From Verrucomicrobiota bacterium JB023 (lineage in GTDB: Bacteria; Verrucomicrobiota; Verrucomicrobiia; Verrucomicrobiales; Akkermansiaceae): DNA of 48,400 nucleotides. Positions within the stretch are counted from its first letter, which is position 1, and the number at the start of each line of letters is the position of its first letter. The stretch is from NCBI GenBank assembly GCA_030673895.1, contig JAUTCR010000007.1, positions 1-48,400 on the forward strand. The letters run 5' to 3'. Below the pieces are notes generated by a model, which was not told where the DNA came from, did not search any database, and was given only the letters and a program-made list of their open reading frames with translations. This document shows positions 34,873 through 43,705 of the stretch, piece after piece. The position numbers were made by a program, and so were the translations under genes.

Positions 34873-36354
34873 CTAGGACTCGATGAGAAAATCATCGAGA
34901 TAGACCCCGAGGTAGGTCTCATTTGTTCCCTTATAGTAGAATTCCACATAGACAGTGCGACCATCTCCGGCGGAGAGGTCATACGGCCCATAGGCGGAGT
35001 ATCCATCATACACGGTTGTCCGGATCGGATTAAAGGTCGCGAGCAACTCATCGGTAGTCGCGTCCTTAAGGTAAACTTCGAAGGTGTCTGAAGAAGCCGC
35101 ATCGAACAATGCCGCGAAGGTCAGGCTGGCTCCAGTAACCGCTGTCAGGTCAAAATCAGGTGAAGTCAGGACCGAAGTCGCTGCGCTGTCGATCAAGCCG
35201 GAAGGATTGGTGCCATCACCCAGGCTAGTTCCCCAGGCTCCCTGGGAATTGCTGTTACCCCCCATGACGATGGCTTCATAAATATCCGTGCTTCCGTCGG
35301 AATCGGGATAGCCCCACTCCCATTGGCTGTTCGATCCACTGCTGACAAAGCCTCCGTCGCTCTCCTCAAAGTCGAAGTCTGCAATAGCAACCGGCCCCAG
35401 CTCGCGGACAGCGAAGAAACGCTTTTCGTCACCGCCACCTGTGATGTTCTCCAGAGTGATCGTCTCGCCCGTCCCGGCAATCAGCGTATTGCTCTCCCAT
35501 ACGTCCCACTCTCCGGGTGAAACCGAGAGATCGGTCGTGCTGACAAGGTCGTAAACCGTGCCAAGCGAGCTCGGCCAAGAGAAGTCGTAGTTCCCCTCGG
35601 TGGTCTCATTTGGTTCGATGGTCAGGGCGAAGCCTCCTCCCCCGAGGGAAATTGTTTGCCCGCCATCAGAGACCACGAAGTAATTGCTGAAGTTGTCAGA
35701 GGTAATTTGAGTCTCATCGACGAAGAGTTCGATCTCATCAGCAAGCGTCATCCATGCCTCTTCGGAGGTGAATCCAGGATTACTCATGGACCCCGTCCAA
35801 TCGCTGTAGAATACCAAAGACGAATATTGCGTATCGGGATTATTGACAGCGGTCTGAATCGTGTAGCTCTGAAGCGCCGTGATGACGACGGAGCCTCCAA
35901 CATTCATGGTCCCGCCGTTCGCGGAGCCAAAGTTCACCGAGTTGTTGTCCGTCGAACCGAGTTGAAGCGAGCCCCCGAGTAGATTGACAGTGGAGCTGTT
36001 CGCCAGGATAGAGCGAGTTTCGATAACGCCATCCTCAAACGTGAAAACACCATTACGTCCGAGAAGGTTCATGTTATCGTTGGAAGCATTGGTGGTGATC
36101 GTGCCCCCAGTCATCGTGATCTCTGCAGTGCCAAAGTTGAGAACGGCACTCCCGATGAAGCCATCCACCTCGATGGTCGCGGTATCCCCCGCACCAGGCT
36201 TTTTAGTGCCACCGTCGGTGAGGTTTTCCCAGCTGGCGGCGAGGTTCAACGAGCCACCCGTAAAGGCAAGCTCCGCAGCCTGGGAAGTTGCGACAGAGGC
36301 ACCAAACCCCATAAAAAGAAGATACGCCGAAGAAAGGCAAAGCTTAGATTTCAT
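34873..36354 (-). CDS. Secreted beta-strand-rich protein, autotransporter-like repeats
   Basis: Exported protein of 493 residues. ATG 36352-36354 gives a good signal peptide (MKSKLCLSSAYLLFMGFGASVATSQAA); an upstream in-frame start at 36414 would add 20 hydrophobic residues and is less likely. Residues about 28-150 have short Gly/Asn/Thr-rich strands (AASWENLTDGGTKKPGAGDTATIEVDG, GGTITTNASNDN, ANSSTVNLLGGSLQLGS) like the beta-helical passenger repeats that start with a damaged-linen-type W-N-xxG motif. Residues about 250-335 resemble the phylum-type ending (TVYDLVSTTDLSVSPGEWDVW, KRFFAVRE). Residues about 345-493 form a jelly-roll-like ligand-binding domain (FDFEESDGGFVSSGS, YLGVYLDDFLIES). 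No anchor is seen. Low Lys and high Asp/Ser/Thr/Gly content suit an extracellular protein. Confidence 0.72.
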   Translation of the reverse strand: MKSKLCLSSAYLLFMGFGASVATSQAAELAFTGGSLNLAASWENLTDGGTKKPGAGDTATIEVDGFIGSAVLNFGTAEITMTGGTITTNASNDNMNLLGRNGVFTFEDGVIETRSILANSSTVNLLGGSLQLGSTDNNSVNFGSANGGTMNVGGSVVITALQSYTIQTAVNNPDTQYSSLVFYSDWTGSMSNPGFTSEEAWMTLADEIELFVDETQITSDNFSNYFVVSDGGQTISLGGGGFALTIEPNETTEGNYDFSWPSSLGTVYDLVSTTDLSVSPGEWDVWESNTLIAGTGETITLENITGGGDEKRFFAVRELGPVAIADFDFEESDGGFVSSGSNSQWEWGYPDSDGSTDIYEAIVMGGNSNSQGAWGTSLGDGTNPSGLIDSAATSVLTSPDFDLTAVTGASLTFAALFDAASSDTFEVYLKDATTDELLATFNPIRTTVYDGYSAYGPYDLSAGDGRTVYVEFYYKGTNETYLGVYLDDFLIES

Positions 36355-36671
36355 TTTCGTGTAGTTGTAACTGGTTAAAATGAAGAGCGTTATAAACACA
36401 AAAAGCGAAGGCAACCTTTCGATTAATTCACCTTAAATGCATTGACAGACCCCTACATTACTCAAGTCAATAAATCGTTTTTGAAGAGATTCAATCACAA
36501 ATGTCGATTCAGCCCCTCTTCTCCTCCCAACAAGCAATCTGCTTGCCAATTACTCACGAAACACAAGAGAATACCGAAAATCCACATCCGCATGCGCTGT
36601 CTCACCGGTTGACGCCACCCGTGAGGACGCCTCTCAGCCTTGCCAAATCAAGCCGCACGCATCCGATGCCG
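36355..36671. other. Intergenic region upstream of a secreted-protein gene
   Basis: About 317 bp, AT-rich toward 36360-36500, which lies directly upstream of the minus-strand gene and probably carries its promoter. No box pair with good spacing is clear. I see no gene or strong hairpin here. Confidence 0.45.
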
Positions 36672-37391
36672 CTATTCGCCGGCGTCTGCGACTCTGACTC
36701 GGTCGCTCAGGGCGCGGATGCGGAGGCGCTTTCCACCGTCAGGATCGGTGATTAGCACAACTTGGCGAGAGTCTGGATCATGCTGCCAAGTGGTGCGCGC
36801 CAAGGGGCTCGGCTTCGTATCACCTTTCATCATGAAATCGATGCTCACTGGATAGGGCCCGAATTCATTGATCGGGGCATCAAGATCACCCACCTTACCG
36901 GGGCGGACACCGACAACTTTGTCTCCAAATTGCCCTCTCACCATGGCCGCCGACAAATTGACAATGCGCGTATCTCCTGCGGGGAACTGATTCTTAGAGC
37001 CATCAATGGGCACGACCTTGAGAGGAAACACCTTGTTCTCCCGGTCATGAATGAAGAGGAGATAGACGCGCGACCAGGTCTTGGGAATCTCGATGGTGGG
37101 AGCGCCAGCCGGAATCCCCTCATCCTCCCCCAGCGGCTTGGGCAGGACAGCCAAAACGAGGTCGCCCTTGGGCAGCACGATGTCCGGGGAGAAAGTCCGT
37201 GAGGGCAACGAGGCCTTGATCACTGATTGCTCGGGCGCCACCAGGTAAACCTCGTCGGGCGCTCCGTTGGGAGGCTCAATGAATACCGCCTTTGCGACTC
37301 GATCCGCTGCGGTCAAGTGACCGCAGATTCCGAGTAGCATCAAGAGTGCGCCACCAACGATCGAATGGGAAACAGGGTTTTTTCTCATCAT
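36672..37391 (-). CDS. Exported protein downstream of the Verru_Chthon A-like gene
   Basis: Protein of 239 residues with a signal peptide (MMRKNPVSHSIVGGALLMLLGICGHLTAA). The mature part is a beta-rich domain: VFIEPPNGAPDEVYLVAPEQSVIKASLPSRTFSPDIVLPKGDLVLAVLP, then WSRVYLLFIHDRENKVFPLKVVPID, and INEFGPYPVSIDFMMKGD. I cannot name a family. It starts 43 bp behind the stop of the large prepilin-like gene on the same strand with no terminator between, so the two are probably one operon and may act together at the envelope. Similar small exported proteins near Verru_Chthon A genes may exist but I cannot check that here. Confidence 0.6.
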   Translation of the reverse strand: MMRKNPVSHSIVGGALLMLLGICGHLTAADRVAKAVFIEPPNGAPDEVYLVAPEQSVIKASLPSRTFSPDIVLPKGDLVLAVLPKPLGEDEGIPAGAPTIEIPKTWSRVYLLFIHDRENKVFPLKVVPIDGSKNQFPAGDTRIVNLSAAMVRGQFGDKVVGVRPGKVGDLDAPINEFGPYPVSIDFMMKGDTKPSPLARTTWQHDPDSRQVVLITDPDGGKRLRIRALSDRVRVADAGE

Positions 37392-37434
37392 ACAGGCAAG
37401 CTAAAAGGTCAGGGGCAAATAGGAAGAACTATCT

Positions 37435-40400
37435 TCACACCTCGTCCTCATTCAGCCAGCGGAAGGATAAAAGCTGATAACGACGTCCAAACCGTCTGTT
37501 CTCCTCCGAGGTCATCTCATCCGAGAAGGGAATGACCTGCGGGCTATCGGCATCATCGACATATTTAGGCGTTCTCTGCACCACGACCTCACACCAAGCT
37601 TGTGCGATGATCTCACCCGAGCGGTCCCGCGAATCGCCGTAGGCACGGATGGTGAAGGTATCATCGCGAGCGGACATGATGGGTGCCAGCGAGCGAAGGA
37701 TATCGGCCTGCCGGACCCATCCGGGAACACCGAAATTGGTCGAGCCGAGGGCAGCCTCGGGGAACTTATAATCGGTGCTACCAGGAGGCTGCCGGGTGAT
37801 TTCTTGACCAGACTGAATCAGCTCGAGGAAGGGATTCTTCGAAGAGTCCTGACTCTCGGCCAGGATATCAAGAGCACGCTGAATGGTTCCCGCCAGAGCC
37901 CGGTCGGTGTTTTGAGTCAGTTGACGGTTAACGAACTCGGCCAAGGACAAGAAAGGTCCACGCTCTCGCACTTGCTCGACGATTTCCTCTGCCAAGGCAT
38001 CGATCTGGGTATCGGTGAGTGTCGGATAGCCACCTACCAAGGCTCCTTCTCCGTGAAGAACTCCAGTGACGGAAGAGCCCTTCGTATTGACATCACTTGC
38101 CACCGTCGTCCGCGGGAAGGCTGGCTCCTCCGAGTTCTCGACCGTGACTGAGCCTGATGCATTGAAGTGAGGAACTTCCAAGTCGCGATTCCTCTTCAAA
38201 ATCGCCCGCCAGGCATCAACGGAGACCGAGTTGATGTTGAACATCCCATCAACCTCAAGCAGAGAAGCGACCGTCTCAAAGGGGTAGAGACCACTCTCAC
38301 TATCCACTCCACCGGAGACGTATTTGTCCGCGAGATCCTCGGGCTCTTCTTCGCCCGCAAGATCACCTGCGAGGTAGTACCAGTTTGGCAGCTCTTCATC
38401 TCCTTCGAGAAAGTCCAAGAAGACTTCTTCTGCGGACCGCTCAATCTGCCGGGAGAAATCCCGTGGATCCGGAGCAATCGAGGACATGAACCAATCGTCG
38501 AAGAGGACGTGATTCAAGAGATAGGAATCATCATTCGACAGTCCCGCGAACTGGCCGCTGGTCGTGATAGCGACTTGGTCTGGTGCGAAGACCGGGTGAG
38601 CGGAGGCGTTGCCAATCAGATTGAACTGGAAGGGAGGCATCTGATTGTTGTTGCGGACGTCGAAGTGCTGCAAGTCAGCCAAACTCTGCAAGGGACGCGT
38701 GGGAATCTCGGCCAGAACGCAACGATTCAAGCCGTCCAGAGAGGTCGTCCCCGAGACGATGTAGCCCTGGTTGGTTGACCGGTCGAACTCCACGGTGACC
38801 GCTGAGTCATTCCAGTGCTGCGCCTCTTGAATCACGAAGTCGTAAGGTGCATTGACGGTGTGGTAGGCACCGGAGCCCGCGAGATTATTGATCGCGTTGC
38901 CGTCATTGGCCGCACCCACCTCGGCGTAGTGTTGCAGCGGATTAGCCTGCAACATGCCCTTGGTCCGGATACTCTCGAACCGAGCATCCGTCGGAGGCGG
39001 ACTCACCATTCTCAGTCCAAGAGTTGCCGTGGCGAAGGGGATATTTTTCGATCCAGCGACATCTGCAACCCGGACTGGAAGCGGTGCGGTGATGGGAGGA
39101 TAGAGCTGGTCGATGATGGATTCACCACCGAGTTCATTCGTATCGTAAGACATGACGATGATCTCGGCATTATTGCTCGCACTGCTGTTGACCTGAAAGC
39201 GCACCCCGATGCCCTCGCTGGATCCAACTCCCTCGAGGCCTTGGGCGGAAAACTTCACGTTTGTGATCCGGAAGGTGTCCGAGCCGCTGACTTCGATCAT
39301 CGAATTGTTGTCCAATTCTCGGAAGATCGCTCCGCCATTGGGCTGATACCCTTCACGCAAGGTCATCGTCTGCCGCCCGTTGTTTGTTACAGGCGTCGTA
39401 TTATTCATCCCGTAGACCTTGTTCTCACCCGGCCCCAGCACTACGGAAGGGAAGTCGGCCAGAATCGAGTTGTTGACGATCCGATTCAGAGGAATGTCAT
39501 TGTAGGCCTTCCCCGCAATCTCATAGCTCAGGCGCAGGGGAAAGACTTCGTCGAAATTGATGACGAAATCCCGAAGCGAAAGGGAGACATTGTAGGGATT
39601 CCAAAGAGTGATGATGGGAGTCACCACAATGCCAGGATAGTAATCACGCCCCGTAGCGCGGGTTGACCCAAGGGAAAAGACCCACTGGATGCGCGCCACC
39701 TGAGGGTGCATGCGAATCTCTTCCTGGAACGAGTAGCGTCCGGAAGTCCCCTTATTCGTGACTGAACCGGCAGACGGAGACATCACCACCGAGCTTGGCG
39801 AGCTCGAGCGTAATTTCTCATAGGACTTCATGTAATTGACCAGGGCCGTCCAAGAACAGACGGGAGGGGTCTGCTGCCACGCCGGGGCGGAGGCTGAACC
39901 CAAATAATCAGCCCAGTGATAGAGAAGCGCATTGCTCGGCCGACTGCTTGAAGTCGCTCGGCTGTAGAGGAGATGCTCGCCGGGCTCGACGCCGAAAAGA
40001 CGGAGCCGCGAGCGTGGGAGAGAATTGTAATTCTCCGAGAACAAAGAGAGATCCTTGCGCCATCCGCCTGTTGCCACATTGGTCAGCAGACCACGGCTGT
40101 AAGTGGTCAGGTCGTAGAATTCATCCCCATCGAGATCTGTGCTGTCCAGGAGTTGCAAGCTCCCCTTGGAGGCCAGATAGGTGTCCTCGGGAGTCATCGA
40201 ATCAAGCTCCTGCAGGCCGAAAACAGACGGATCAGGCAAGCGATTACCTCGCAGCCGCTGCTGCCATTCCGAGGCCAAGTTCGGCTCCTCGAATTGGCCC
40301 ACATTGACGAGAGCCTTGCTATTATCCCCCGTGGTCCACCAAGAGATGGCGCCAGCCCGGGAATTGTTGGCGGACCCGACATAGGTGGGCTCCAGATAAA

Positions 40401-40965
40401 CTTCATCGGCGTCCTCGACGGTGCCGTCGGAAACCATCTTCACATACCCCGAGATACCGGTGGTGGAGGCCCCGGGCACCGTCGTGCCGTTGCCCTGCTC
40501 CATGAAAGAGGTCGAGGTCAGATAACCGAGGAAGCGGCCCGACCCATCGCCTCCGAGGGGCTCTTCAGGATTTCCCACCCGTCGCTTGAGATCGTAATTC
40601 GGTGGGATGGGCATCCCGTCATTATTGTGATTCGAGCCCTCCCAGCTGCGCCACACCCCGGCAGCTTCCACATTGTTCTCGTCCATCAACTTGGCACTGG
40701 CAGTGACTCGCGTATCAAGCCCGGTCATGCTCTGCAGCTGGGCGATGGCCATCATCGCTGCCATGCGCGCATTACTCCGCGCCTCCGCCTGCGAGAGGTC
40801 GGCTCTCGATGAGCGCAGGGTGACGCTGGATAACGAAAGCAGGCCGACTCCCAAGAGAGCCAGCAAGACCAGCATTGATACGGTCACAATAAGTGAAAAA
40901 CCTCCGGGGAAAGCCTTTTTCCCGGTCCGTCGGCCGAGTTTTGAGCGTCGATTCATCCCGATCAA
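37435..40965 (-). CDS. Verru_Chthon cassette protein A-like giant prepilin-like protein
   Basis: Protein of 1176 residues. The N-terminus has a positively charged leader (MNRRSKLGRRTGKKAFPGG) and a pilin-like hydrophobic helix, GFSLIVTVSMLVLLALLGVGLLSLSSVTLRSSRADLSQAEARSNARMA. A prepilin peptidase could cut before FSLI, but the Glu5 typical of type IV pilins is absent. This start and the great size fit the TIGR02600 (Verru_Chthon_A) group, known from cassettes of four genes in Verrucomicrobia. The remainder is a long beta-rich exported region with few motifs. Near the C-terminus, RERGPFLSLAEFVNRQL and RQADILRSLAPIMSARDDTFTIRAYGD recall type II secretion GspK-like minor pseudopilins. Prepilin-like partners B, C and D are not adjacent. 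It is co-oriented with a small exported protein 43 bp downstream. Confidence 0.75.
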   Translation of the reverse strand: MIGMNRRSKLGRRTGKKAFPGGFSLIVTVSMLVLLALLGVGLLSLSSVTLRSSRADLSQAEARSNARMAAMMAIAQLQSMTGLDTRVTASAKLMDENNVEAAGVWRSWEGSNHNNDGMPIPPNYDLKRRVGNPEEPLGGDGSGRFLGYLTSTSFMEQGNGTTVPGASTTGISGYVKMVSDGTVEDADEVYLEPTYVGSANNSRAGAISWWTTGDNSKALVNVGQFEEPNLASEWQQRLRGNRLPDPSVFGLQELDSMTPEDTYLASKGSLQLLDSTDLDGDEFYDLTTYSRGLLTNVATGGWRKDLSLFSENYNSLPRSRLRLFGVEPGEHLLYSRATSSSRPSNALLYHWADYLGSASAPAWQQTPPVCSWTALVNYMKSYEKLRSSSPSSVVMSPSAGSVTNKGTSGRYSFQEEIRMHPQVARIQWVFSLGSTRATGRDYYPGIVVTPIITLWNPYNVSLSLRDFVINFDEVFPLRLSYEIAGKAYNDIPLNRIVNNSILADFPSVVLGPGENKVYGMNNTTPVTNNGRQTMTLREGYQPNGGAIFRELDNNSMIEVSGSDTFRITNVKFSAQGLEGVGSSEGIGVRFQVNSSASNNAEIIVMSYDTNELGGESIIDQLYPPITAPLPVRVADVAGSKNIPFATATLGLRMVSPPPTDARFESIRTKGMLQANPLQHYAEVGAANDGNAINNLAGSGAYHTVNAPYDFVIQEAQHWNDSAVTVEFDRSTNQGYIVSGTTSLDGLNRCVLAEIPTRPLQSLADLQHFDVRNNNQMPPFQFNLIGNASAHPVFAPDQVAITTSGQFAGLSNDDSYLLNHVLFDDWFMSSIAPDPRDFSRQIERSAEEVFLDFLEGDEELPNWYYLAGDLAGEEEPEDLADKYVSGGVDSESGLYPFETVASLLEVDGMFNINSVSVDAWRAILKRNRDLEVPHFNASGSVTVENSEEPAFPRTTVASDVNTKGSSVTGVLHGEGALVGGYPTLTDTQIDALAEEIVEQVRERGPFLSLAEFVNRQLTQNTDRALAGTIQRALDILAESQDSSKNPFLELIQSGQEITRQPPGSTDYKFPEAALGSTNFGVPGWVRQADILRSLAPIMSARDDTFTIRAYGDSRDRSGEIIAQAWCEVVVQRTPKYVDDADSPQVIPFSDEMTSEENRRFGRRYQLLSFRWLNEDEV

Positions 40966-41317
40966 GAAATCACAACGTATTTACTTCGTCCACGGAAAAC
41001 TGACAGCTCCCTCAATTCATGTAATTTGCAATTGCCTTCACGCCCACTTGCCCACTCGGAAACGACAAACCCGCCTTGAACACCTCATAAACGACTGAAA
41101 CTAACCTCTTTCCTTCCGTCTCATGCCGACACCAACTGGCGTCCCGCTTGCGCCAATTTCACCACACCCGCACGACAACATACCCCGCCCCTAGTCACCT
41201 CCCGTGAGGACAAAGAGAATACGAAACACCGTATTGACCGCGACAAAAGCGCCTCCACCGACGGGTCCCCCCAATTCGGCCGATCTGATGCCCACTAGCT
41301 GGCAGAAGCGATTCCCC
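40966..41317. other. Intergenic region, no gene seen
   Basis: About 350 bp upstream of the prepilin-like gene and downstream of the MarR-type gene, both on the minus strand. The part next to 40966 should carry the promoter of the large gene. No clear terminator for the regulator gene, no coding frame and no RNA were recognised. Confidence 0.45.
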
Positions 41318-41866
41318 TCAAAGCTCCGGGCGAAGCAAATCGGCTTTATTCTCAAGGATCGGAGCCGCTTCCACTTGTTCAATCTCCATCAGGGACACCA
41401 GTTTCTCGACCGCTTCGGCGAGCTCGAGCTGCTCTTCCTTCGCCAGCGCTCCAAAGCCCTGCAACAGCTCCTCATGCAGAGCCGAGGGCGAGTTATCCAG
41501 CATCTCCTCACCCACTTCAGTCGCGACCACCCGCACAACCCGCTTGTCCGGCCCCAAGCGCTCCCGCTTGACCAAAAGCCGGGATTCCAGCCGATTGACG
41601 ATGCCCACAACGGTGCTCGGGCTCAGATACACCTCTGCCGCCAACTCCTTAATCGATAGGCCGCCACGCTCCACCACACGATTGAGACAAAGCAACTGGG
41701 GAGCGGTAACTCCCTGCTCCCCGGCCAATCGCCGGGAAAACAAATCGACCGCCCTCATGATCCGCCGGATGCCCGAAATGACGCGGAGGTCCGGTCGATC
41801 AGCGGGGATTATCGGCGCGGCTCCCTCTTGCTCCCGCACCGTCTGTTCTGTCTCGCCCTGTTCCAT
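41318..41866 (-). CDS. MarR-family regulator, EctR/CosR-like
   Basis: Dimeric winged-helix repressor-type protein of 182 residues. Helix one reads IRRIMRAVDLFSRRLAGEQGVTAPQLLCL, a pattern like the EctR1/CosR regulators that control compatible-solute genes. The helix-turn-helix is GLSIKELAAEVYLSPSTVVGIVNRLESRLL (about 68-97), and the wing is VKRERLGPDKRVVRVVAT. A charged C-terminal dimer helix follows. It diverges from the glycine betaine genes, with a perfect 8-4-8 inverted repeat in the 126-bp gap, so it most likely represses them at low salt and perhaps itself. The first 25 residues are Glu/Gln-rich and not conserved; the start could be later. Confidence 0.88.
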   Translation of the reverse strand: MEQGETEQTVREQEGAAPIIPADRPDLRVISGIRRIMRAVDLFSRRLAGEQGVTAPQLLCLNRVVERGGLSIKELAAEVYLSPSTVVGIVNRLESRLLVKRERLGPDKRVVRVVATEVGEEMLDNSPSALHEELLQGFGALAKEEQLELAEAVEKLVSLMEIEQVEAAPILENKADLLRPEL

Positions 41867-41931
41867 TCTGCGCTTCGCCTAAACGCCAAGGCATAGAACA
41901 GGACTCGCTGAACTCAAAGGGGTAATTTTTG

Positions 41932-41951
41932 ATGATTTGCGGTCAAATCAT
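41932..41951. promoter_or_regulatory. Candidate operator of the MarR/CosR-like regulator
   Basis: ATGATTTGCGGTCAAATCAT is a perfect inverted repeat with 8-bp arms and a 4-bp spacer, in the gap between the divergent regulator and the GSMT gene. It is centred about 51 bp before the GSMT start and 75 bp before the regulator start, so it can cover both promoters. Size and symmetry fit a MarR-type dimer site. Confidence 0.7.
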
Positions 41952-41992
41952 TTGTATGCGAACCATTTTTAGGCAAGGTGGGCGCGCAGCCC

Positions 41993-42817
41993 ATGCCTGA
42001 ATTGAAAGAAAGAGACACCGAACAGAACTACGGGGAGAAACCCACTGAAGTCCGCGATACCGACAAATACGTGGAGGAATACATCGGGGGCTTCGTCGAC
42101 AAATGGGATGAACTCATCGACTGGAAACAGCGTGCGGACGCCGAAGGACGCTTTTTTATCGAGAAGCTCAAGGAGCGCGGGGCCAAGCGAATCCTGGATG
42201 TCGCCACTGGCACCGGCTTTCATAGCATCAGCCTGCTGAATGAAGGGTTCGATGTCGTCAGTGCTGACGGCAGCCCGGAAATGTTGTCCAAAGCCTTCGC
42301 CAACGGTCGCCGCCAAGGCCACATCCTCCGCACGGCCCAAGCCGATTGGCGCTGGCTCAATCAAGACATCTACGGCCGCTTCGATGCCGTGATCTGTCTG
42401 GGGAACTCCTTCACCCACCTCTTCAATGAGAATGACCGGCGCAAGGCTCTTGCCGAATTCTATGCCGCCCTCCGCCACGACGGCGTTCTCATCCTCGATC
42501 AGCGGAACTACGATGCCATCCTGGACAACGGTTTTAGCTCCAAGCACTCCTACTACTATTGTGGCGATCAGGTGAAGGCCGAGCCGGAACACGTGGACGA
42601 GGGCCTCGCCCGCTTCCGCTATGACTTCCCCGACGGTTCCAGCTACTATCTCAACATGTTCCCCCTGCGCAAGACCTACGTCACCGGGCTGATGCAGCAA
42701 GTCGGCTTCCAAAGCATCACCACCTACGGAGACTTCAAGGAAACTTACAAGCACGAGGAGCCAGACTTCTTCATCCACGTCGCCGAGAAGAAATACCAAC
42801 CCGAACAAAGCTCATGA
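41993..42817 (+). CDS. Glycine/sarcosine N-methyltransferase (GSMT)
   Basis: SAM-dependent enzyme that methylates glycine to sarcosine and dimethylglycine, the first half of betaine synthesis from glycine. The 274 residues contain the class I methyltransferase core: ILDVATGTGFHSI (motif I), VVSADGSPEMLSKAF, FDAVICLGNSFTHLF, and GVLILDQRNYDAILDNGFSSKHSYYYCG, closely matching halophile GSMT (Ectothiorhodospira, Halorhodospira type). DEGLARFRYDFPDGSSYYLNMFPLRK completes the match. ATG 41993 is preferred; GTG 41978 adds five residues. An AAGGTGG sequence lies 11-17 bases before this ATG. The stop overlaps the next start as ATGA (42814-42817), so translation is coupled. It is likely controlled by the divergent MarR-type protein. 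Confidence 0.94.
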   Translation: MPELKERDTEQNYGEKPTEVRDTDKYVEEYIGGFVDKWDELIDWKQRADAEGRFFIEKLKERGAKRILDVATGTGFHSISLLNEGFDVVSADGSPEMLSKAFANGRRQGHILRTAQADWRWLNQDIYGRFDAVICLGNSFTHLFNENDRRKALAEFYAALRHDGVLILDQRNYDAILDNGFSSKHSYYYCGDQVKAEPEHVDEGLARFRYDFPDGSSYYLNMFPLRKTYVTGLMQQVGFQSITTYGDFKETYKHEEPDFFIHVAEKKYQPEQSS

Positions 42818-43638
42818 GCCAAGTCGTTGACACCACCCGGACCTACTACGATAGCACCGACGCCGACCAATTTTACTTTCACATCTGGGGCGGCGAAGAC
42901 ATCCACATCGGTCTCTACGAGGAGGGCGAGACGGACACCCGCGCAGCCAGTCGCCGGACGGTCAAAGCGATGGCGGACCAGCTCTCCCACCTGCCCGCAG
43001 GCTCCAGAATTCTCGATATCGGCTCCGGCTACGGAGGCTCTGGACGCTACTTGATCAAGGAACACGGATTCGAGGTCACCAGCCTCAATTTGAGCGAAGT
43101 GCAAAATGAGCGCAATCGCGCCGCCAACGTGAAAGAGGGAGTGGCAGACAAGCACGAGGTCGTCGCCGGGAACTTTGAGGAGATTCCCTTCGCGGACGAA
43201 ACCTTTGATGCCGTCTGGTCGCAGGATGCCATCCTTCACAGCGGTGATCGCTTCCGCGTCTTCCAAGAGGTCGACCGGGTCCTCAAACCGGGCGGAGGAT
43301 TCATCTTCACCGATCCCATGCAGAAGCATAACGCGGATCCGGAAGCACTCGCTCCCGTCCTCCAGCGTATTCACCTTGCCTCGATGGGCTCCTTCGAAAC
43401 CTACGATGAGTATCGTAACAAGCTGGGCTGGGAGGAAGTCTCGGTCGATGACCTCACCCCGCAATTGGTCCAGCACTACACGGCAGTACGGGCCAATCTC
43501 AAGGAACGGCGTGGTACCCTCGCCGGGGAAGTCAGCGAGGCATACATCGACAATATGATTCAGGGACTAAGCCACTGGATCGTCGCGGGCGGTGCCCGTC
43601 TCCTCGCCTGGGGCATCCTCCACTACCGCAAGGCCTAA
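42814..43638 (+). CDS. Sarcosine/dimethylglycine N-methyltransferase (SDMT)
   Basis: SAM-dependent enzyme that completes betaine synthesis: sarcosine to dimethylglycine to glycine betaine. The 274 residues show YYDSTDADQFYFHIWGGEDIHIGLY at the N-terminus, motif I ILDIGSGYGGSGRYL, VTSLNLSEVQNERNR, VWSQDAILHSGDRFRVFQEVDRVLKPGGGFIFTDPM, and the C-terminal helical part ending in ARLLAWGILHYRKA. The HIWGG and DAILHSGD segments are the SDMT hallmark. It starts within the stop of the GSMT gene (ATGA overlap), which favours equal output of both enzymes. The betaine transporter follows 67 bp downstream on the same strand. Confidence 0.94.
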   Translation: MSQVVDTTRTYYDSTDADQFYFHIWGGEDIHIGLYEEGETDTRAASRRTVKAMADQLSHLPAGSRILDIGSGYGGSGRYLIKEHGFEVTSLNLSEVQNERNRAANVKEGVADKHEVVAGNFEEIPFADETFDAVWSQDAILHSGDRFRVFQEVDRVLKPGGGFIFTDPMQKHNADPEALAPVLQRIHLASMGSFETYDEYRNKLGWEEVSVDDLTPQLVQHYTAVRANLKERRGTLAGEVSEAYIDNMIQGLSHWIVAGGARLLAWGILHYRKA

Positions 43639-43705
43639 TCGATTCTGCCGCCACCGGATTGTTCGCCCCACGTCGGGCGCGAGCCCGGTGGACCACTCCC
43701 TCATC

